From Pseudomonas sp. RSB 5.4 (lineage in GTDB: Bacteria; Pseudomonadota; Gammaproteobacteria; Pseudomonadales; Pseudomonadaceae): DNA of 64,000 bases. The notes under the pieces were generated by a model. That model did not search any database. It worked only from the letters and a program-made list of their open reading frames with translations, and was not told the origin of the DNA. This document shows positions 8,755 through 18,443 of this stretch, one piece after another (positions within the stretch are counted from its first letter, which is position 1; each line of letters opens with the position of its first letter). The stretch spans positions 6,014,501-6,078,500 of the forward strand of contig NZ_CP146986.1 of assembly GCF_037126175.1 (NCBI RefSeq), given 5' to 3'. A program made the position numbers and the translations under genes.

Positions 8755-10927
8755 CCGCGTGCGAGTGTTTGCGCTGATTGATTTCCTCAAGTACCGGGCG
8801 TAATTCGTTCAGCGGCACCGGGCGGCTCAGCAGGTAGCCCTGAATGAAATCGCAGCCTGAGCGCTCAAGAAACTCGTACTGCTCCAGGCTTTCCACGCCT
8901 TCGGTCACCACCTGCAAATGCAGGGTGTGAGCCATGACGATGATCGCCTGGACGATCTCCATGTCGGCGGTTGCCTTGGGGATGTCGAGGATAAAGGAAC
9001 GGTCGATCTTCAGCGTGTTCAGCGGCAGGCGCTTGAGGTAGGCCAGCGATGAATAACCGGTGCCGAAGTCGTCGATCGACAGCGACACCCCGAGGGCGCG
9101 GATCTGCCGCAACAGCACCAGGGTGTTGGCGATGTTGCCCATCAGCGCGTTTTCGGTGACTTCCAGTTCCAGTCGTTCCGGCGCGACGCCTGCGGTGCGC
9201 AGCGCACTTTCGATTTCATCGGCGAGTTCTTCCCGGGCAAGATTGAGTGGCGAGCAGTTCCAGGCGATTTTCAGTTCGTCGCAGCCGTGGCGCGTCAGTT
9301 CGCCAAGGTCGGTGCAGGCCCGGCGCAGCACCCAGTTATCCAGCTCGGCGATCAGGCCGTTGGTTTCGGCAATTGCGATGAAACGATCCGGGGCCAGCAG
9401 GCCATGCACCGGGTGCTGCCAGCGAATCAGCGCTTCGAGCTTGGTCACCCGCCCGGTTTTCAGTTCGAAGATGGGCTGGTAGTAGAGCATCAGCCCGTTT
9501 TCTTCGCGCAGGGCGTGGCGCAGCTCTTCTTCCAGTTGCAGTTCAAGGCTGGCGCGGGTCTTCATGTTGGAACTGAAAAAATGCAGGCCGTTTCGCCCGG
9601 CACCCTTGGATTGATACAGCGCCAGATCCGCATGCTTGAGCAGTTCTTCGCAGGTGGTGCCGTCGTCGGGGAACAGGCTGATACCGATGCTGGTGGTCAT
9701 CACCATGCGCCGTCCCGCCAGTTCGATCGGCTCCTTCATTTTCTGCATGATCCGCTGCGCCATGCCGCGCGCTTCTTCGCGGTCGTGCAGGCCGATCAGG
9801 ATGCAGAACTCGTCGCCGCCGAAGCGTGCGACCACATCCTCATGACTGCGCACCGAACCTTTGATGTGATTGGCGATGACTTTGAGCAGGGCGTCACCGG
9901 CGTCATGGCCGAGGCTGTCGTTGATCCGCTTGAAGTGGTCGATGTCGAGAAACATCACCGCGAGCATGCCGCCTTCGCTGGTTTTCTGGCTGAGTTTCTC
10001 GGCGAAGATCTGGTTGAATCCACGGCGATTGATCAGGTTGGTCAGGGCGTCGTAGTTGGCCACTTGCTGCAGTGACATCCGCGCCTGATCGAGCTGCCCG
10101 AGCAGGGCGTTGACCCGGCGCAGGTCGTGCTCCTTGTTCTGCAGTTTCTTGTCGGCCAGGGCCGCACTGATCGCGCTGCCGAGAATCAGTAGGATGATCA
10201 GCGCGACCGTCAGGCCCAGTTGCAGATGGCTGGGGTCGGCGGCCATCGTCGGTGCTGTACCTTCGGGCAACACCAGGTGCAGCGCGGCCATGCCAGTGAA
10301 GTGCATGCTGATGATGCCGGCGCCGAGAATCACCGCAGCGGTGTATTTGAGTAATTGATGAAAACGCCCAGTGCCTTCACGCAGATAACCGGCGACCCAC
10401 AACGCGGCGAAGCTGGCGCCGATGGCAATCACGATCGACAGGCAGAACAACAGGGGCTGGTAGTAGACGGTGGCCACCGAATGCATCGCCGCCATGCCGA
10501 CGTAATGCATGCCGGCGATGCCCAGACCGATGACGATGGCGGTTTTCAGGTAGTGCACCAGGCTCGGCTGTGGATCACTCAAGGTGTGCATCGCCAGCCA
10601 CGAGGCGAGCAGGGCTATCAGCAGGGAAAACAGAGTGATCGCCAGATCGTAGTGGACTTCGATCGGCGCCTGGAACGCCAGCATGGCGATGAAGTGCATG
10701 GCCCAGATGCCGCCGGCCAGGCACGAAGCGCCGATCCAGCGCCACACCCGTTGCGAGCCCGGGTCTTCGGCGTGACCGACCCGCTCGGCCATGTCGAGGG
10801 TGGCAAAACTCGCGGCGCAGGCGACCAGATAGGCCACCAGCACCAGCAAGGGGTTGTGTGTGCAATCGAGAATGACCTGCCCGCTCTCCGGCAGCTCGGT
10901 AACAAACTGCAAACCAAGCCACTCCAT
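8645..10927 (-). CDS. MHYT-GGDEF-EAL membrane signalling protein (cyclic-di-GMP)
   Basis: This protein has 760 residues from the ATG at 10927; a longer frame upstream has no family support. Residues 1-255 form a seven-helix MHYT sensor with repeated Met-His motifs (77-78, 140-141, 208-209) thought to bind copper or sense diatomic gas. A GGDEF domain follows with intact GGDEF at 370-374; the usual RxxD inhibitory site is not present (SHED instead). The EAL domain keeps EAL (498-500), ELEVTENAL, DDFGTG, KIDRSF and TEGVES, so phosphodiesterase activity is expected. This is the architecture of P. aeruginosa MucR and NbdA. The intact GGDEF is more like MucR, but I do not assign a symbol. The C-terminal 37 codons are antisense to the dehydrogenase gene. 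Confidence 0.92.
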   Translation of the reverse strand: MEWLGLQFVTELPESGQVILDCTHNPLLVLVAYLVACAASFATLDMAERVGHAEDPGSQRVWRWIGASCLAGGIWAMHFIAMLAFQAPIEVHYDLAITLFSLLIALLASWLAMHTLSDPQPSLVHYLKTAIVIGLGIAGMHYVGMAAMHSVATVYYQPLLFCLSIVIAIGASFAALWVAGYLREGTGRFHQLLKYTAAVILGAGIISMHFTGMAALHLVLPEGTAPTMAADPSHLQLGLTVALIILLILGSAISAALADKKLQNKEHDLRRVNALLGQLDQARMSLQQVANYDALTNLINRRGFNQIFAEKLSQKTSEGGMLAVMFLDIDHFKRINDSLGHDAGDALLKVIANHIKGSVRSHEDVVARFGGDEFCILIGLHDREEARGMAQRIMQKMKEPIELAGRRMVMTTSIGISLFPDDGTTCEELLKHADLALYQSKGAGRNGLHFFSSNMKTRASLELQLEEELRHALREENGLMLYYQPIFELKTGRVTKLEALIRWQHPVHGLLAPDRFIAIAETNGLIAELDNWVLRRACTDLGELTRHGCDELKIAWNCSPLNLAREELADEIESALRTAGVAPERLELEVTENALMGNIANTLVLLRQIRALGVSLSIDDFGTGYSSLAYLKRLPLNTLKIDRSFILDIPKATADMEIVQAIIVMAHTLHLQVVTEGVESLEQYEFLERSGCDFIQGYLLSRPVPLNELRPVLEEINQRKHSHAVNPLSLARGTFVPVSLDPSAKSPAPHAGASVVRPIR

Positions 10928-11075
10928 AGCATGCCCCGTCTCTGAAGTCGTCCCTACTGCGTCTTCAACGCAGGCGAATGACTGGAGTATAGAGGCGGTT
11001 TTTGCCATGCAAGCGGTAGTGGCACATTGGTGCCAACGATTTCGGCATGAGCTTTATAGCGATTGGCGCTAACTC

Positions 11076-11444
11076 TCAGGCGCTTTGCTCGTAAGGGATC
11101 TGATTCCAGTCAGGTTCAAGCGGCGGCAAGCCGAAGCGGGCGCGCGCCTTGTCGCAATCGACATTCTGTTCGCCGTTTTCCCAGGAAGCATCGAATTCGC
11201 GGCAAGGACTGGAGCGTTGCTCATAAATCGAGCACTGCACGTTACTGCCCACCTCACCGACCAGCGCCGTACAGCGCGGCGATTTGCAGTCGGTGCCGTT
11301 CATCGCCACCCGACTGGGGCTGATCTGCGTGACCAGTTCATCGGGCACTGTGCCGCCGGAGGAGGCGCATTCACCCCAGAAAAAAGACACGCGAAAATGG
11401 GAACAGCAGGCACCGCAATTCAGACACGGACTGACTTCGGACAT
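11076..11444 (-). CDS. YkgJ family cysteine-cluster protein
   Basis: This 122-residue protein opens MSEVSPCLNCGACCSHFRV and ends its core with CSIYEQRSSPCREF. That is the CxxCGxCC ... YxxRPxxCRxF pattern of the YkgJ/UPF0153 family, thought to bind zinc or an iron-sulphur cluster. Extra cysteines (GECASSGG, CKSPRC) lie between. The biochemical role is unknown. It is a single gene on the minus strand, diverging from the MFS transporter. Confidence 0.88.
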   Translation of the reverse strand: MSEVSPCLNCGACCSHFRVSFFWGECASSGGTVPDELVTQISPSRVAMNGTDCKSPRCTALVGEVGSNVQCSIYEQRSSPCREFDASWENGEQNVDCDKARARFGLPPLEPDWNQIPYEQSA

Positions 11445-11744
11445 GGGGAGGGCATCAAAGGGGTTGATCGGCGAATCCGGACGGATCCGGCGGCTATTCT
11501 AGGCTTCGCCATGGACTTGGGAAGGGGGGCGCGAAAGTATTTTTTTGTAGCCGGATTTTGCCGCAAAACCCCCGGTTTATGGGGGATTGCTGACTTATCA
11601 AGGGCTTACGTTTCTTTACAGTGCCATGCCTCGTTATCAGCTTGACGAATGATCACAGACAGCCCCGGCCCGCCTGTCTAGATTGCAGGTTCCGGGCTCG
11701 GATGCGTCGGCAGTGAAGCCCTATAACAATAAAGAGACGGACCC
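11445..11744. other. Intergenic region before the MFS gene
   Basis: These 300 nt between divergent genes should hold both promoters. A TTTACAG near 11617 could be a -35 element. The segment just before the MFS start carries a CA-rich leader described separately. I see no further gene. Confidence 0.4.
11725..11736 (+). promoter_or_regulatory. Hfq/Crc-like CA motif in the MFS leader
   Basis: The leader reads AACAATAAAGAG, ending 8 nt before the ATG at 11745 and overlapping the likely Shine-Dalgarno region. It closely fits the AACAANAA consensus for Hfq-Crc translational repression. Sequence match only. Confidence 0.5.
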
Positions 11745-13094
11745 ATGCAGAACTCGACCCAAGCGGCGAATGCCTGGCGCATTCTGTTCCTGTTGTTCCT
11801 TGCCAACCTGTTCAATTTCTTCGACCGCACCATTCCGGCGATCATCATCGAGCCGATCCGCATGGAATGGCACCTCAGCGACTTTCAACTGGGGATCGTC
11901 GGCACCGCGTTCACCTTGGTTTATGCCATTGCCGGCCTGCCGTTGGGGCGCATGGCCGATACCGGTTCGCGCAGCAAACTGATGGGCTGGGGCCTGGCGA
12001 CCTGGAGCGCGCTGACCGCAGTCAACGGTCTGGTCGGCAGTTTCTGGAGTTTTCTGCTGGTGCGCATGGGCATCGGTATCGGCGAGGCCAGTTATGCGCC
12101 AGCCGCCAATTCGTTGATCGGCGACCTGTTCCCGGCGCACCGTCGGGCGCGGGCCATGGGCATTTTCATGCTGGGCCTGCCGCTGGGCCTGCTGCTGGCG
12201 TTCTTCACCATCGGCGCGATGGTCAAGGCGTTCGACAGCTGGCGCGCGCCGTTCTTTATCGCGGCGGTGCCGGGGCTGATCCTTGCGGTGTTCATGTTTT
12301 TCATCAAGGAACCCAAACGCGGTGCGGCAGAAACCGTGCAGGTGTCTCAGGAGAGAGTCGACAAACCGATTCGCCGGGTGCTCGCGGTGCCGACGTTCCT
12401 CTGGCTGGTGCTGGCCGGGTTGTGTTTCAACTTCGCCACCTATGCCTGCAACTCGTTCATGGTGCCGATGCTGCAGCGCTATTTCCTGATGCCTCTGCAC
12501 GATGCGGCGGTGGCGACCGGGGTGATTGTCGGTATCACCGGGTTGATCGGCCTGACCCTGGGTGGCTGGATCGCTGACAAGATTCATCAGCGTGTTGCCA
12601 ACGGACGCCTACTGTTTGTCGGGTTCAGCCTGATCGTCTCAACGGTGTGCACGGTGTGGGCACTGTATGTCGGGCGTGTCGAGATCGGAGTGTTCGTCGC
12701 GCTGTTCAGCGTCGGCTGGCTGTTTGCCTACAACTTCTATACCTGCGTGTACACGGCGATTCAGGACGTGGTCGAGCCGCGCCTGCGGGCCACGGCCATG
12801 GCGTTGTTCTTCGCCGGGTTGTATTTGCTGGGCGGTGGCCTGGGGCCGGTGGTGGTCGGTGGTTTGTCGGATCACTTCGCCCAGTCGGCGATGATTTCGG
12901 CGGGGGCTGAGCAGATGACCGAGGCATTCAAGGCTGTCGGGTTGCATGACGCGATGTATCTGATTCCGGTGGCGCTGTTTTTCACCATGGTGTTTCTGTT
13001 TCTGGCGGCGCGGTGTTTTGTGCGGGATGCGCAGCGGATGAAGGAGGGGTTGGTGGCGGTGAGTGAACCTGATGGTGCGGTGGCGACTGCATGA
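11745..13094 (+). CDS. MFS transporter (spinster/organic-acid type)
   Basis: This 449-residue inner-membrane protein has about 12 transmembrane helices. It opens with FDRTIPAIIIEPI in helix 1 and has the MFS motif A-like GRMADTGSRSKLMGWG in the first cytoplasmic loop. The motif RMGIGIGEASYAPAANSLIGD near residue 105 is typical of spinster-like and related secondary transporters. The substrate is not determinable. It is a single gene bounded by a REPIN. A canonical Hfq/Crc-type motif in its leader suggests carbon-catabolite control and thus a nutrient substrate. Confidence 0.85.
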   Translation: MQNSTQAANAWRILFLLFLANLFNFFDRTIPAIIIEPIRMEWHLSDFQLGIVGTAFTLVYAIAGLPLGRMADTGSRSKLMGWGLATWSALTAVNGLVGSFWSFLLVRMGIGIGEASYAPAANSLIGDLFPAHRRARAMGIFMLGLPLGLLLAFFTIGAMVKAFDSWRAPFFIAAVPGLILAVFMFFIKEPKRGAAETVQVSQERVDKPIRRVLAVPTFLWLVLAGLCFNFATYACNSFMVPMLQRYFLMPLHDAAVATGVIVGITGLIGLTLGGWIADKIHQRVANGRLLFVGFSLIVSTVCTVWALYVGRVEIGVFVALFSVGWLFAYNFYTCVYTAIQDVVEPRLRATAMALFFAGLYLLGGGLGPVVVGGLSDHFAQSAMISAGAEQMTEAFKAVGLHDAMYLIPVALFFTMVFLFLAARCFVRDAQRMKEGLVAVSEPDGAVATA

Positions 13095-13099
13095 TCGCC

Positions 13100-13174
13100 T
13101 TCGCGAGCAAGCCCGCTCCCACAGGAATCGAGTTCACACCGCAGATCTAATGTGGGAGCGGGCTTGCTCGCGAA
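13100..13174. repeat. REPIN, inward type, 75 bp
   Basis: TTCGCGAGCAAGCCCGCTCC at the left and its inverted partner at the right, immediately after the MFS stop codon and before the rapA terminator. Confidence 0.92.
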
Positions 13175-13216
13175 GAGGCAATCAACAGCGCAGCATGAAT
13201 ATCAGACAAACAAAAA

Positions 13217-13243
13217 GGCCCGCATCACTGCGGGCCTTCTTGT
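13217..13243 (-). terminator. rapA terminator
   Basis: An inverted repeat AAGGCCCGCA / TGCGGGCCTT with a short loop lies about 25 nt past the rapA stop. Read on the minus strand it is followed by TTTTTG, a standard intrinsic terminator. Confidence 0.8.
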
Positions 13244-13266
13244 TTTCAGCACTGAAGCAGGGCGGT

Positions 13267-16113
13267 TTAACCCGCCACCAACACCCGGATCGCTTCCAGA
13301 CGCAGCGCCGCTTTATCCAGCATCGCCAGACCCAGTTCACGTTGCTTGCGCAACGCATCCAGTTCGCTGTCGCGCACGGTCGGGTTGACCGCTTGCAACG
13401 CGGTCAGGCGCGCCAGTTCTTCTTCGGTATCGGCCGCCAGACGACGACGGGCCTCGGCCACGCGCTCGGCGTGACGCGGGGCAATCTTGTCTTCACCGGC
13501 GTTGATCCGTGGCGTCAGCTGATCGCGCTGGGCCTGGATGAACTTGTTGGCGCTGGCACGTGGAACGCTTTCCAGTTGATCGTTGAGGGTTTCGAACGAG
13601 ACCCGCGGCGACAGATCGTTGCCGTTGGCGTCGAGCAGGCAGCGCAGGGCAGCCGGTGGCAGGTAGCGGCCCAGTTGCAGCGAGCGCGGTGCAACCACTT
13701 CGCTGACGTAGAGCAGTTCCAGCAGAACGGTGCCCGGTTTCAGCGCCTTGTTCTTGATCAGCGCGACGGCGGTGTTGCCCATCGAACCGGACAGCACCAG
13801 ATCCATGCCGCCCTGCACCATCGGGTGTTCCCAGGTGATGAACTGCATGTCTTCGCGCGACAGCGCCTGGTTGCGGTCGTAGGTGATGGTCACGCCTTCG
13901 TCGTCGCCCAGCGGGAAGCTGGCGTCGAGCATCTTCTCGCTCGGCTTGAGGATCAGGGCGTTTTCCGAGTGGTCTTCGCTGTCGATACCGAACGCGTCGA
14001 ACAGGGTTTCCATGTAGATCGGCAGGGCGAACTGGTCGTCCTGCTCAAGGATCGCCTCGACCAGCGCGTCACCTTCGCCAGCGCCGCCGGAGTTGAGCTC
14101 CAGCAGACGGTCGCGACCGGTGTGCAGCTCTTGTTCCAGACGCTCGCGCTCGGCGCGGGCTTCGTCGATCAGGGCTTGCCACTCGCCGTCATCGGCTTCT
14201 TCAAGCAGCGGCAGCAGGCGCGGGCCGAACTGATGCTGCAAGGCGTTGCCGGTCGGGCAGGTGTTGAGGAATGCGTTCAGTGCTTCGTGGTACCACTGGA
14301 ACAGGCGCTCTTGCGGGCTGGTTTCCAGGTACGGCACGTGCAGTTCGATGATGTGCTTCTGACCGATCCGGTCGAGACGCCCGATACGCTGCTCGAGCAG
14401 GTCCGGGTGCGACGGCAGATCGAACAGCACCAGGTGGTGCGCGAACTGGAAGTTGCGACCTTCACTGCCGATTTCCGAGCAGATCAGCACCTGTGCGCCA
14501 AATTCTTCGTCGGCGAAGTAGGCGGCGGCGCGGTCACGCTCGAGGATGTTCATGCCTTCATGGAACACCGTGGCCGGGATGCCGGAACGCACGCGCAGCG
14601 CGTCTTCCAGATCCATCGCGGTTTCGGCGTGGGCGCAGATCACCAGCACTTTGGTGCGCTTGAGCATTTTCAGCTGATCGATCAGCCACTCGACGCGCGG
14701 GTCGAATTTCCACCAGCGTTCTTCTTCGCTGGCGTCAGGCTGGGCCTGGAAGCTGACTTCCGGGTACAGCTCGGCGTGATCGCCCAGCGGCAGTTCGAGG
14801 TATTCGTCCGGGCATGGCAGCGGGTACGGGTGCAGTTTGCGCTCCGGGAAACCCTGCACGGCGGCGCGGGTGTTCCGGAACAGCACGCGGCCAGTGCCGT
14901 GGCGGTCGAGCAGTTCACGCACCAGACGCGCGCTGGCTTCGCTGTCGCCATCGTTGACCGCAGTCAGCAGGGCTTCGCCTTCGTTGCCGAGGAAACCGTG
15001 GATGGTCTTGTGTGCTGCAGGCGACAGGCGCCCTTTGTCGAGCAATTCCTGAACGGCTTCGGCCACCGGGCGATAGTTCTCGCTCTCGGCGCGGAACGCG
15101 GCCAGGTCATGGAAACGGTTCGGGTCGAGCAGGCGCAGACGGGCGAAGTGGCTGTCCTGACCCAGTTGTTCCGGGGTCGCGGTGAGCAGCAGCACGCCGG
15201 GAATCACTTCAGCCAGTTGTTCGACCAGCGAATACTCGGGGCTGGCCTTGTCTTCGTGCCACACCAAGTGGTGGGCTTCGTCGACCACCATCAGGTCCCA
15301 GCCGGCGGCGAACAAGGCGTCCTGCGCCTTCTCGTCTTCGACCAGCCACTCCAGGGCAACCAATGCCAGCTGGGTGTCTTCGAACGGGTTGGTGGCATCG
15401 CTTTCGATGAAGCGTTCTTCGTCGAACAGCGCGACCTGCAAGTTGAAGCGGCGGCGCATTTCCACCAGCCACTGGTGCTGGAGGTTTTCCGGAACCAGGA
15501 TCAGCACGCGGTTGGCGCGGCCCGAGAGCAACTGGCGATGGATCACCAGACCGGCTTCGATGGTTTTCCCCAGACCCACTTCGTCCGCCAGCAGAACCCG
15601 TGGCGCGATGCGGTCGGCGACTTCACGGGCGATGTGCAACTGGTGCGCGATCGGTTGCGCACGCACGCCGCCCAGGCCCCAGAGCGAGGACTGCAACTGG
15701 CGGCTGGTGTGTTCCAGGGTGTTGTAGCGCAGGGAGAACCACGACAGCGGGTCGATCTGCCCGGCGAACAGACGGTCGCTGGCCAGACGGAACTGAATGA
15801 AGTTCGACAGCTGGGTTTCCGGCAGGGTAACGGCTTCGTTCTGCCCGTTGAGACCGTGATAGACCATCAGCCCGTCGACGTCGTCGACTTCGCGCACGGT
15901 CATCTTCCAGCCTTCGAAGTGAGTAATGGTGTCACCCGGCGAGAATCGCACGCGGGTGAGGGGCGCATTCCGTAGCGCGTACTGGCGGGTTTCGCCAGTG
16001 GCCGGGTAAAGCACGGTCAACAAGCGGCCGTCCTGTGCCAGAACGGTGCCTAAACCAAGCTCTGCTTCGCTGTCACTGATCCAGCGTTGCCCCGGTTGAT
16101 ACTGCTGCGCCAT
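13267..16113 (-). CDS. rapA: RapA, RNA polymerase-associated SWI/SNF ATPase
   Basis: This 948-residue protein is close to E. coli RapA (968). It has N-terminal Tudor-like domains (about 1-110), then the Snf2 ATPase: Walker [10 protein letters not shown] (176-184), DEAH at 278-281, [24 protein letters not shown], and motif [13 protein letters not shown]. RapA binds core RNA polymerase and recycles it after transcription by remodelling stalled post-termination complexes. The C-terminal RapA-specific region is intact. It is a single-gene unit with its own terminator. Confidence 0.96.
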   Translation of the reverse strand: MAQQYQPGQRWISDSEAELGLGTVLAQDGRLLTVLYPATGETRQYALRNAPLTRVRFSPGDTITHFEGWKMTVREVDDVDGLMVYHGLNGQNEAVTLPETQLSNFIQFRLASDRLFAGQIDPLSWFSLRYNTLEHTSRQLQSSLWGLGGVRAQPIAHQLHIAREVADRIAPRVLLADEVGLGKTIEAGLVIHRQLLSGRANRVLILVPENLQHQWLVEMRRRFNLQVALFDEERFIESDATNPFEDTQLALVALEWLVEDEKAQDALFAAGWDLMVVDEAHHLVWHEDKASPEYSLVEQLAEVIPGVLLLTATPEQLGQDSHFARLRLLDPNRFHDLAAFRAESENYRPVAEAVQELLDKGRLSPAAHKTIHGFLGNEGEALLTAVNDGDSEASARLVRELLDRHGTGRVLFRNTRAAVQGFPERKLHPYPLPCPDEYLELPLGDHAELYPEVSFQAQPDASEEERWWKFDPRVEWLIDQLKMLKRTKVLVICAHAETAMDLEDALRVRSGIPATVFHEGMNILERDRAAAYFADEEFGAQVLICSEIGSEGRNFQFAHHLVLFDLPSHPDLLEQRIGRLDRIGQKHIIELHVPYLETSPQERLFQWYHEALNAFLNTCPTGNALQHQFGPRLLPLLEEADDGEWQALIDEARAERERLEQELHTGRDRLLELNSGGAGEGDALVEAILEQDDQFALPIYMETLFDAFGIDSEDHSENALILKPSEKMLDASFPLGDDEGVTITYDRNQALSREDMQFITWEHPMVQGGMDLVLSGSMGNTAVALIKNKALKPGTVLLELLYVSEVVAPRSLQLGRYLPPAALRCLLDANGNDLSPRVSFETLNDQLESVPRASANKFIQAQRDQLTPRINAGEDKIAPRHAERVAEARRRLAADTEEELARLTALQAVNPTVRDSELDALRKQRELGLAMLDKAALRLEAIRVLVAG

Positions 16114-16185
16114 GCTGCCTGACTCCCACCTTGAAAAAGCGGGCTATCTTAACGGAATGCAGGCTTCAGGGCCAAAGATTACTGG

Positions 16186-16280
16186 GTAGGAGCTGCCGCA
16201 GGCTGCGATCTTTTGATCTACGGAAACACCTGAGTTCTACATTGTCCCATTAAAAGATCGCAGCCTTCGGCAGCTCCTAC
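16186..16280. repeat. Inverted pair of a second REP family (GTAGGAGCTGCC type)
   Basis: The left arm GTAGGAGCTGCCGCAGGCTG continues into CGATCTTTTGATC. The right arm is its inverted partner ending GGCAGCTCCTAC. Each arm contains its own small palindrome (CTGCCG-AGGCTGC type and GATC repeats). The same family has a single arm at 20520. It sits in the 252-nt gap between rapA and the next gene. Confidence 0.85.
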
Positions 16281-16365
16281 AGTGCCAACCCGGTCACAAG
16301 TTTGCGACCAGTGGCTCAAGGCGCCTTTGCCGCAGCCGATAGCCTGCTGACAGGAGACCCTTTAT

Positions 16366-16707
16366 ATGCTGCCACCGATGCTCCCCCTGAGCGCTGTGCC
16401 GATCACTTCCCAGCAGGATCCGATTCGCCAGCGGCCGGACATTCCTCCGGTGGTGCCGGTGCAGGAAAGCTCCAACGAAAGCACGATCGACCTGCAAAAA
16501 CGTGACCCGGAAGAGGATCGACTGCTGGCGCGCGAAGAACAGCGTCGCCAGCAGGAACGTGATCGTCGCCGTCGCGAAGCCGACGAAGACCCGGAAGAGC
16601 ATCTGGCCGTGCCGGGCACCGAGCTGAATGCTGACAACACCGTGCCGGTGGTGCCGCTGATGGAAGATCAGCCGCGTCAGGGCTTGTGGGTCGATATCGA
16701 GATCTGA
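16366..16707 (+). CDS. Conserved charged small protein, unknown function
   Basis: This 113-residue protein is probably largely disordered. Proline-rich ends (MLPPMLPLSAVPIT, PVVPLMEDQ) flank a strongly charged helix-prone centre (EEDRLLAREEQRRQQERDRR). There is no signal peptide or known domain. A Shine-Dalgarno AGGAGA precedes the ATG. The last 31 nt overlap the convergent class V transferase gene. I recognise it only as a Pseudomonas-type hypothetical. Confidence 0.65.
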   Translation: MLPPMLPLSAVPITSQQDPIRQRPDIPPVVPVQESSNESTIDLQKRDPEEDRLLAREEQRRQQERDRRRREADEDPEEHLAVPGTELNADNTVPVVPLMEDQPRQGLWVDIEI

Positions 16708-17888
16708 GGCGCCGCCGCCAGCTCGCCCAGACTGGCCAGCAACACATCGATTTCCTCCTCAGTATTCAGATAGCTCACCGCCACCCGCGCCAGGCTTTCG
16801 AGCCCGCGGGCCTGCATGTCGAGGGGCGTGTAGGCCACGCCGTTGGCGCCGATGTTGATTCGCCGTGCAGCCAGCGCCTGCTTCAGTTCGATACAATCCC
16901 AGCCCTCAAGGGTGAAGGCGATCAGCCCGGACTGTTGATCCGCCGCGCCGAGGTTGTGCAGGGTCAGGCCGGGAATGCTCCGCAGGCGCTGACGCAGGTA
17001 ATCGCTTAATTGCTCGATACGCTGACGAATCGATAGTGCGCCGATCCGATTGTGTTCCTCCAGCGCATTGGCCAGCCCGGCCAGCAGGGCCAGCGACACT
17101 TCACTGGTTTCAAAACGGCGCGCATCATCGCGCAGGGGGAAGCGCCGGCCATCCCAAGGCGCCGACAACACATCGCGTTGCTGTGGCAACAGCCGTTGCA
17201 GAAACGCCCCCCGGATGTACATCAACGCCGTACCGCGCGGGCCGCGCAAAAACTTGCGCCCGGCGCCCTTGAGCACATCGCACTGCAAGGCCTGGACGTC
17301 GCAGGGCAACTGCCCCAGCGCCTGACCGGCGTCGATGAAGTATGGGACTCCATGTTGTCGAGCGACCTGACCGATTCGCGCGGCCGGGTTGATGAGGCCG
17401 CCATTGGCCGGCAGCCAGGTCAGGGCGATCAGGCGCACGTGACGATCGATCATCTGCGCGAGCGCTTGCGGATCGACAGCGCCATCGGCATCGCAGGGGA
17501 TCACCTGCAGTCGCGCACCGGCCTTTACCGCTTCAGCCATGCAGGCCAGATTACCGGCCCATTCGTGACGTCCGACGAGGATCCGCTCGCCGGGTTGCCA
17601 TGGCCCCAGCGCATTGAACGCCTGACTCCATGCCGCCGAGCCGCTGCTGGCGAAGGCGATGTCTTCCGGGGCAGCATTGAGCAGTGTCGCGGCGGCGGTG
17701 CGTGCCCTGTGCTGCAGTTGAGTGTCAGCGGCCTCCATCGGGCCGCCGAGCGCTTCGCGTTGCAGCTGCTCGATGATTGCATCGAGGGTTGCCTGGCTCG
17801 GCAGAGAGGCACCCGCATGGTTGAAGTGAATGATCCGGGCGCAGCCGGGCGTGGCCGCTCGCAGATATTCGACTGCTTGGGCATTCAC
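16677..17888 (-). CDS. Class V PLP-dependent aminotransferase/desulfurase-like enzyme
   Basis: This 403-residue protein has the class V fold of cysteine desulfurases and related lyases. FNHAGASLPSQ is the substrate-binding start. SSGSAAWSQAF lies where the phosphate-binding loop should be. FIDAGQALG holds the PLP-binding aspartate (187) and Gln190. The likely Schiff-base lysine is K212 in GRKFLRGPRGT. No desulfurase active-site cysteine loop is evident, so a lyase or aminotransferase is more likely than sulphur transfer. Its start overlaps the RidA gene by 4 nt. RidA clears reactive enamines made by PLP enzymes, which supports a joint amino-acid-catabolic role. The substrate is unknown. Confidence 0.82.
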   Translation of the reverse strand: MNAQAVEYLRAATPGCARIIHFNHAGASLPSQATLDAIIEQLQREALGGPMEAADTQLQHRARTAAATLLNAAPEDIAFASSGSAAWSQAFNALGPWQPGERILVGRHEWAGNLACMAEAVKAGARLQVIPCDADGAVDPQALAQMIDRHVRLIALTWLPANGGLINPAARIGQVARQHGVPYFIDAGQALGQLPCDVQALQCDVLKGAGRKFLRGPRGTALMYIRGAFLQRLLPQQRDVLSAPWDGRRFPLRDDARRFETSEVSLALLAGLANALEEHNRIGALSIRQRIEQLSDYLRQRLRSIPGLTLHNLGAADQQSGLIAFTLEGWDCIELKQALAARRINIGANGVAYTPLDMQARGLESLARVAVSYLNTEEEIDVLLASLGELAAAPQISISTHKP

Positions 17889-18355
17889 GGGAGCAGCTCG
17901 AAAATCGCATCGACTTCAACGGCCACACCACTTGGCAGGCTGCACACCCCCACGGCGGTACGGACATGCCTGCCCTTTTCACCGAGTGCGTTGACCAGCA
18001 AATTGGAAGCACCGTTGGCCACGGCGCCCTGGCGTTGAAAGTCGGGAGTGGTGGCGATAAAAACGCCGAGTCGCAGGATACGCCCCAGTTTTGACAGGTC
18101 ATCGCCCAAGGCATCGCTCAATTGCGCGAGCAGGCCCAATGCAGCCAGCTCGGCGGCCTTGACCCCCTCTTCTTCGCTGATGGCTTCGCCCAAACGTCCG
18201 ATGAACGCCGGTTTGCCGTCAACCAACGGAATTTGTCCGGAGATGTACAGGCGGTTTTGAGTGCCGACCTGATTGACGTAATTGGCGATGGGCTGGCTTG
18301 GAGGCGGAAGTTGCAGGCCGAGTAGTTCAATGCGCGCGCTGAGTGAATCGGTCAT
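17885..18355 (-). CDS. RidA family enamine/imine deaminase
   Basis: This 156-residue protein is of the longer YjgF/RidA type. It has YISGQIP and the conserved arginine R132 in HVRTAVGVCSLPSGVAVEVDA, which matches the RidA catalytic arginine region. RidA proteins hydrolyse 2-aminoacrylate and related imines released by PLP enzymes. It overlaps the downstream PLP-enzyme gene by 4 nt (ATGA-type junction), so the two are probably co-translated. A LysR gene follows upstream on the same strand. Confidence 0.88.
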   Translation of the reverse strand: MTDSLSARIELLGLQLPPPSQPIANYVNQVGTQNRLYISGQIPLVDGKPAFIGRLGEAISEEEGVKAAELAALGLLAQLSDALGDDLSKLGRILRLGVFIATTPDFQRQGAVANGASNLLVNALGEKGRHVRTAVGVCSLPSGVAVEVDAIFELLP

Positions 18356-18443
18356 GTTGAGTGCTCCTGAATGAGGTCATCAGCATGTTGAAGCGACGGA
18401 TTGACGACAAACGGATAGATCTAATCCGACGTATCGAAATCGC

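Noticed and set aside
13063..15975. 970-codon frame antisense to rapA
   Set aside because: It is a shadow of rapA; no signal, start site or motif.
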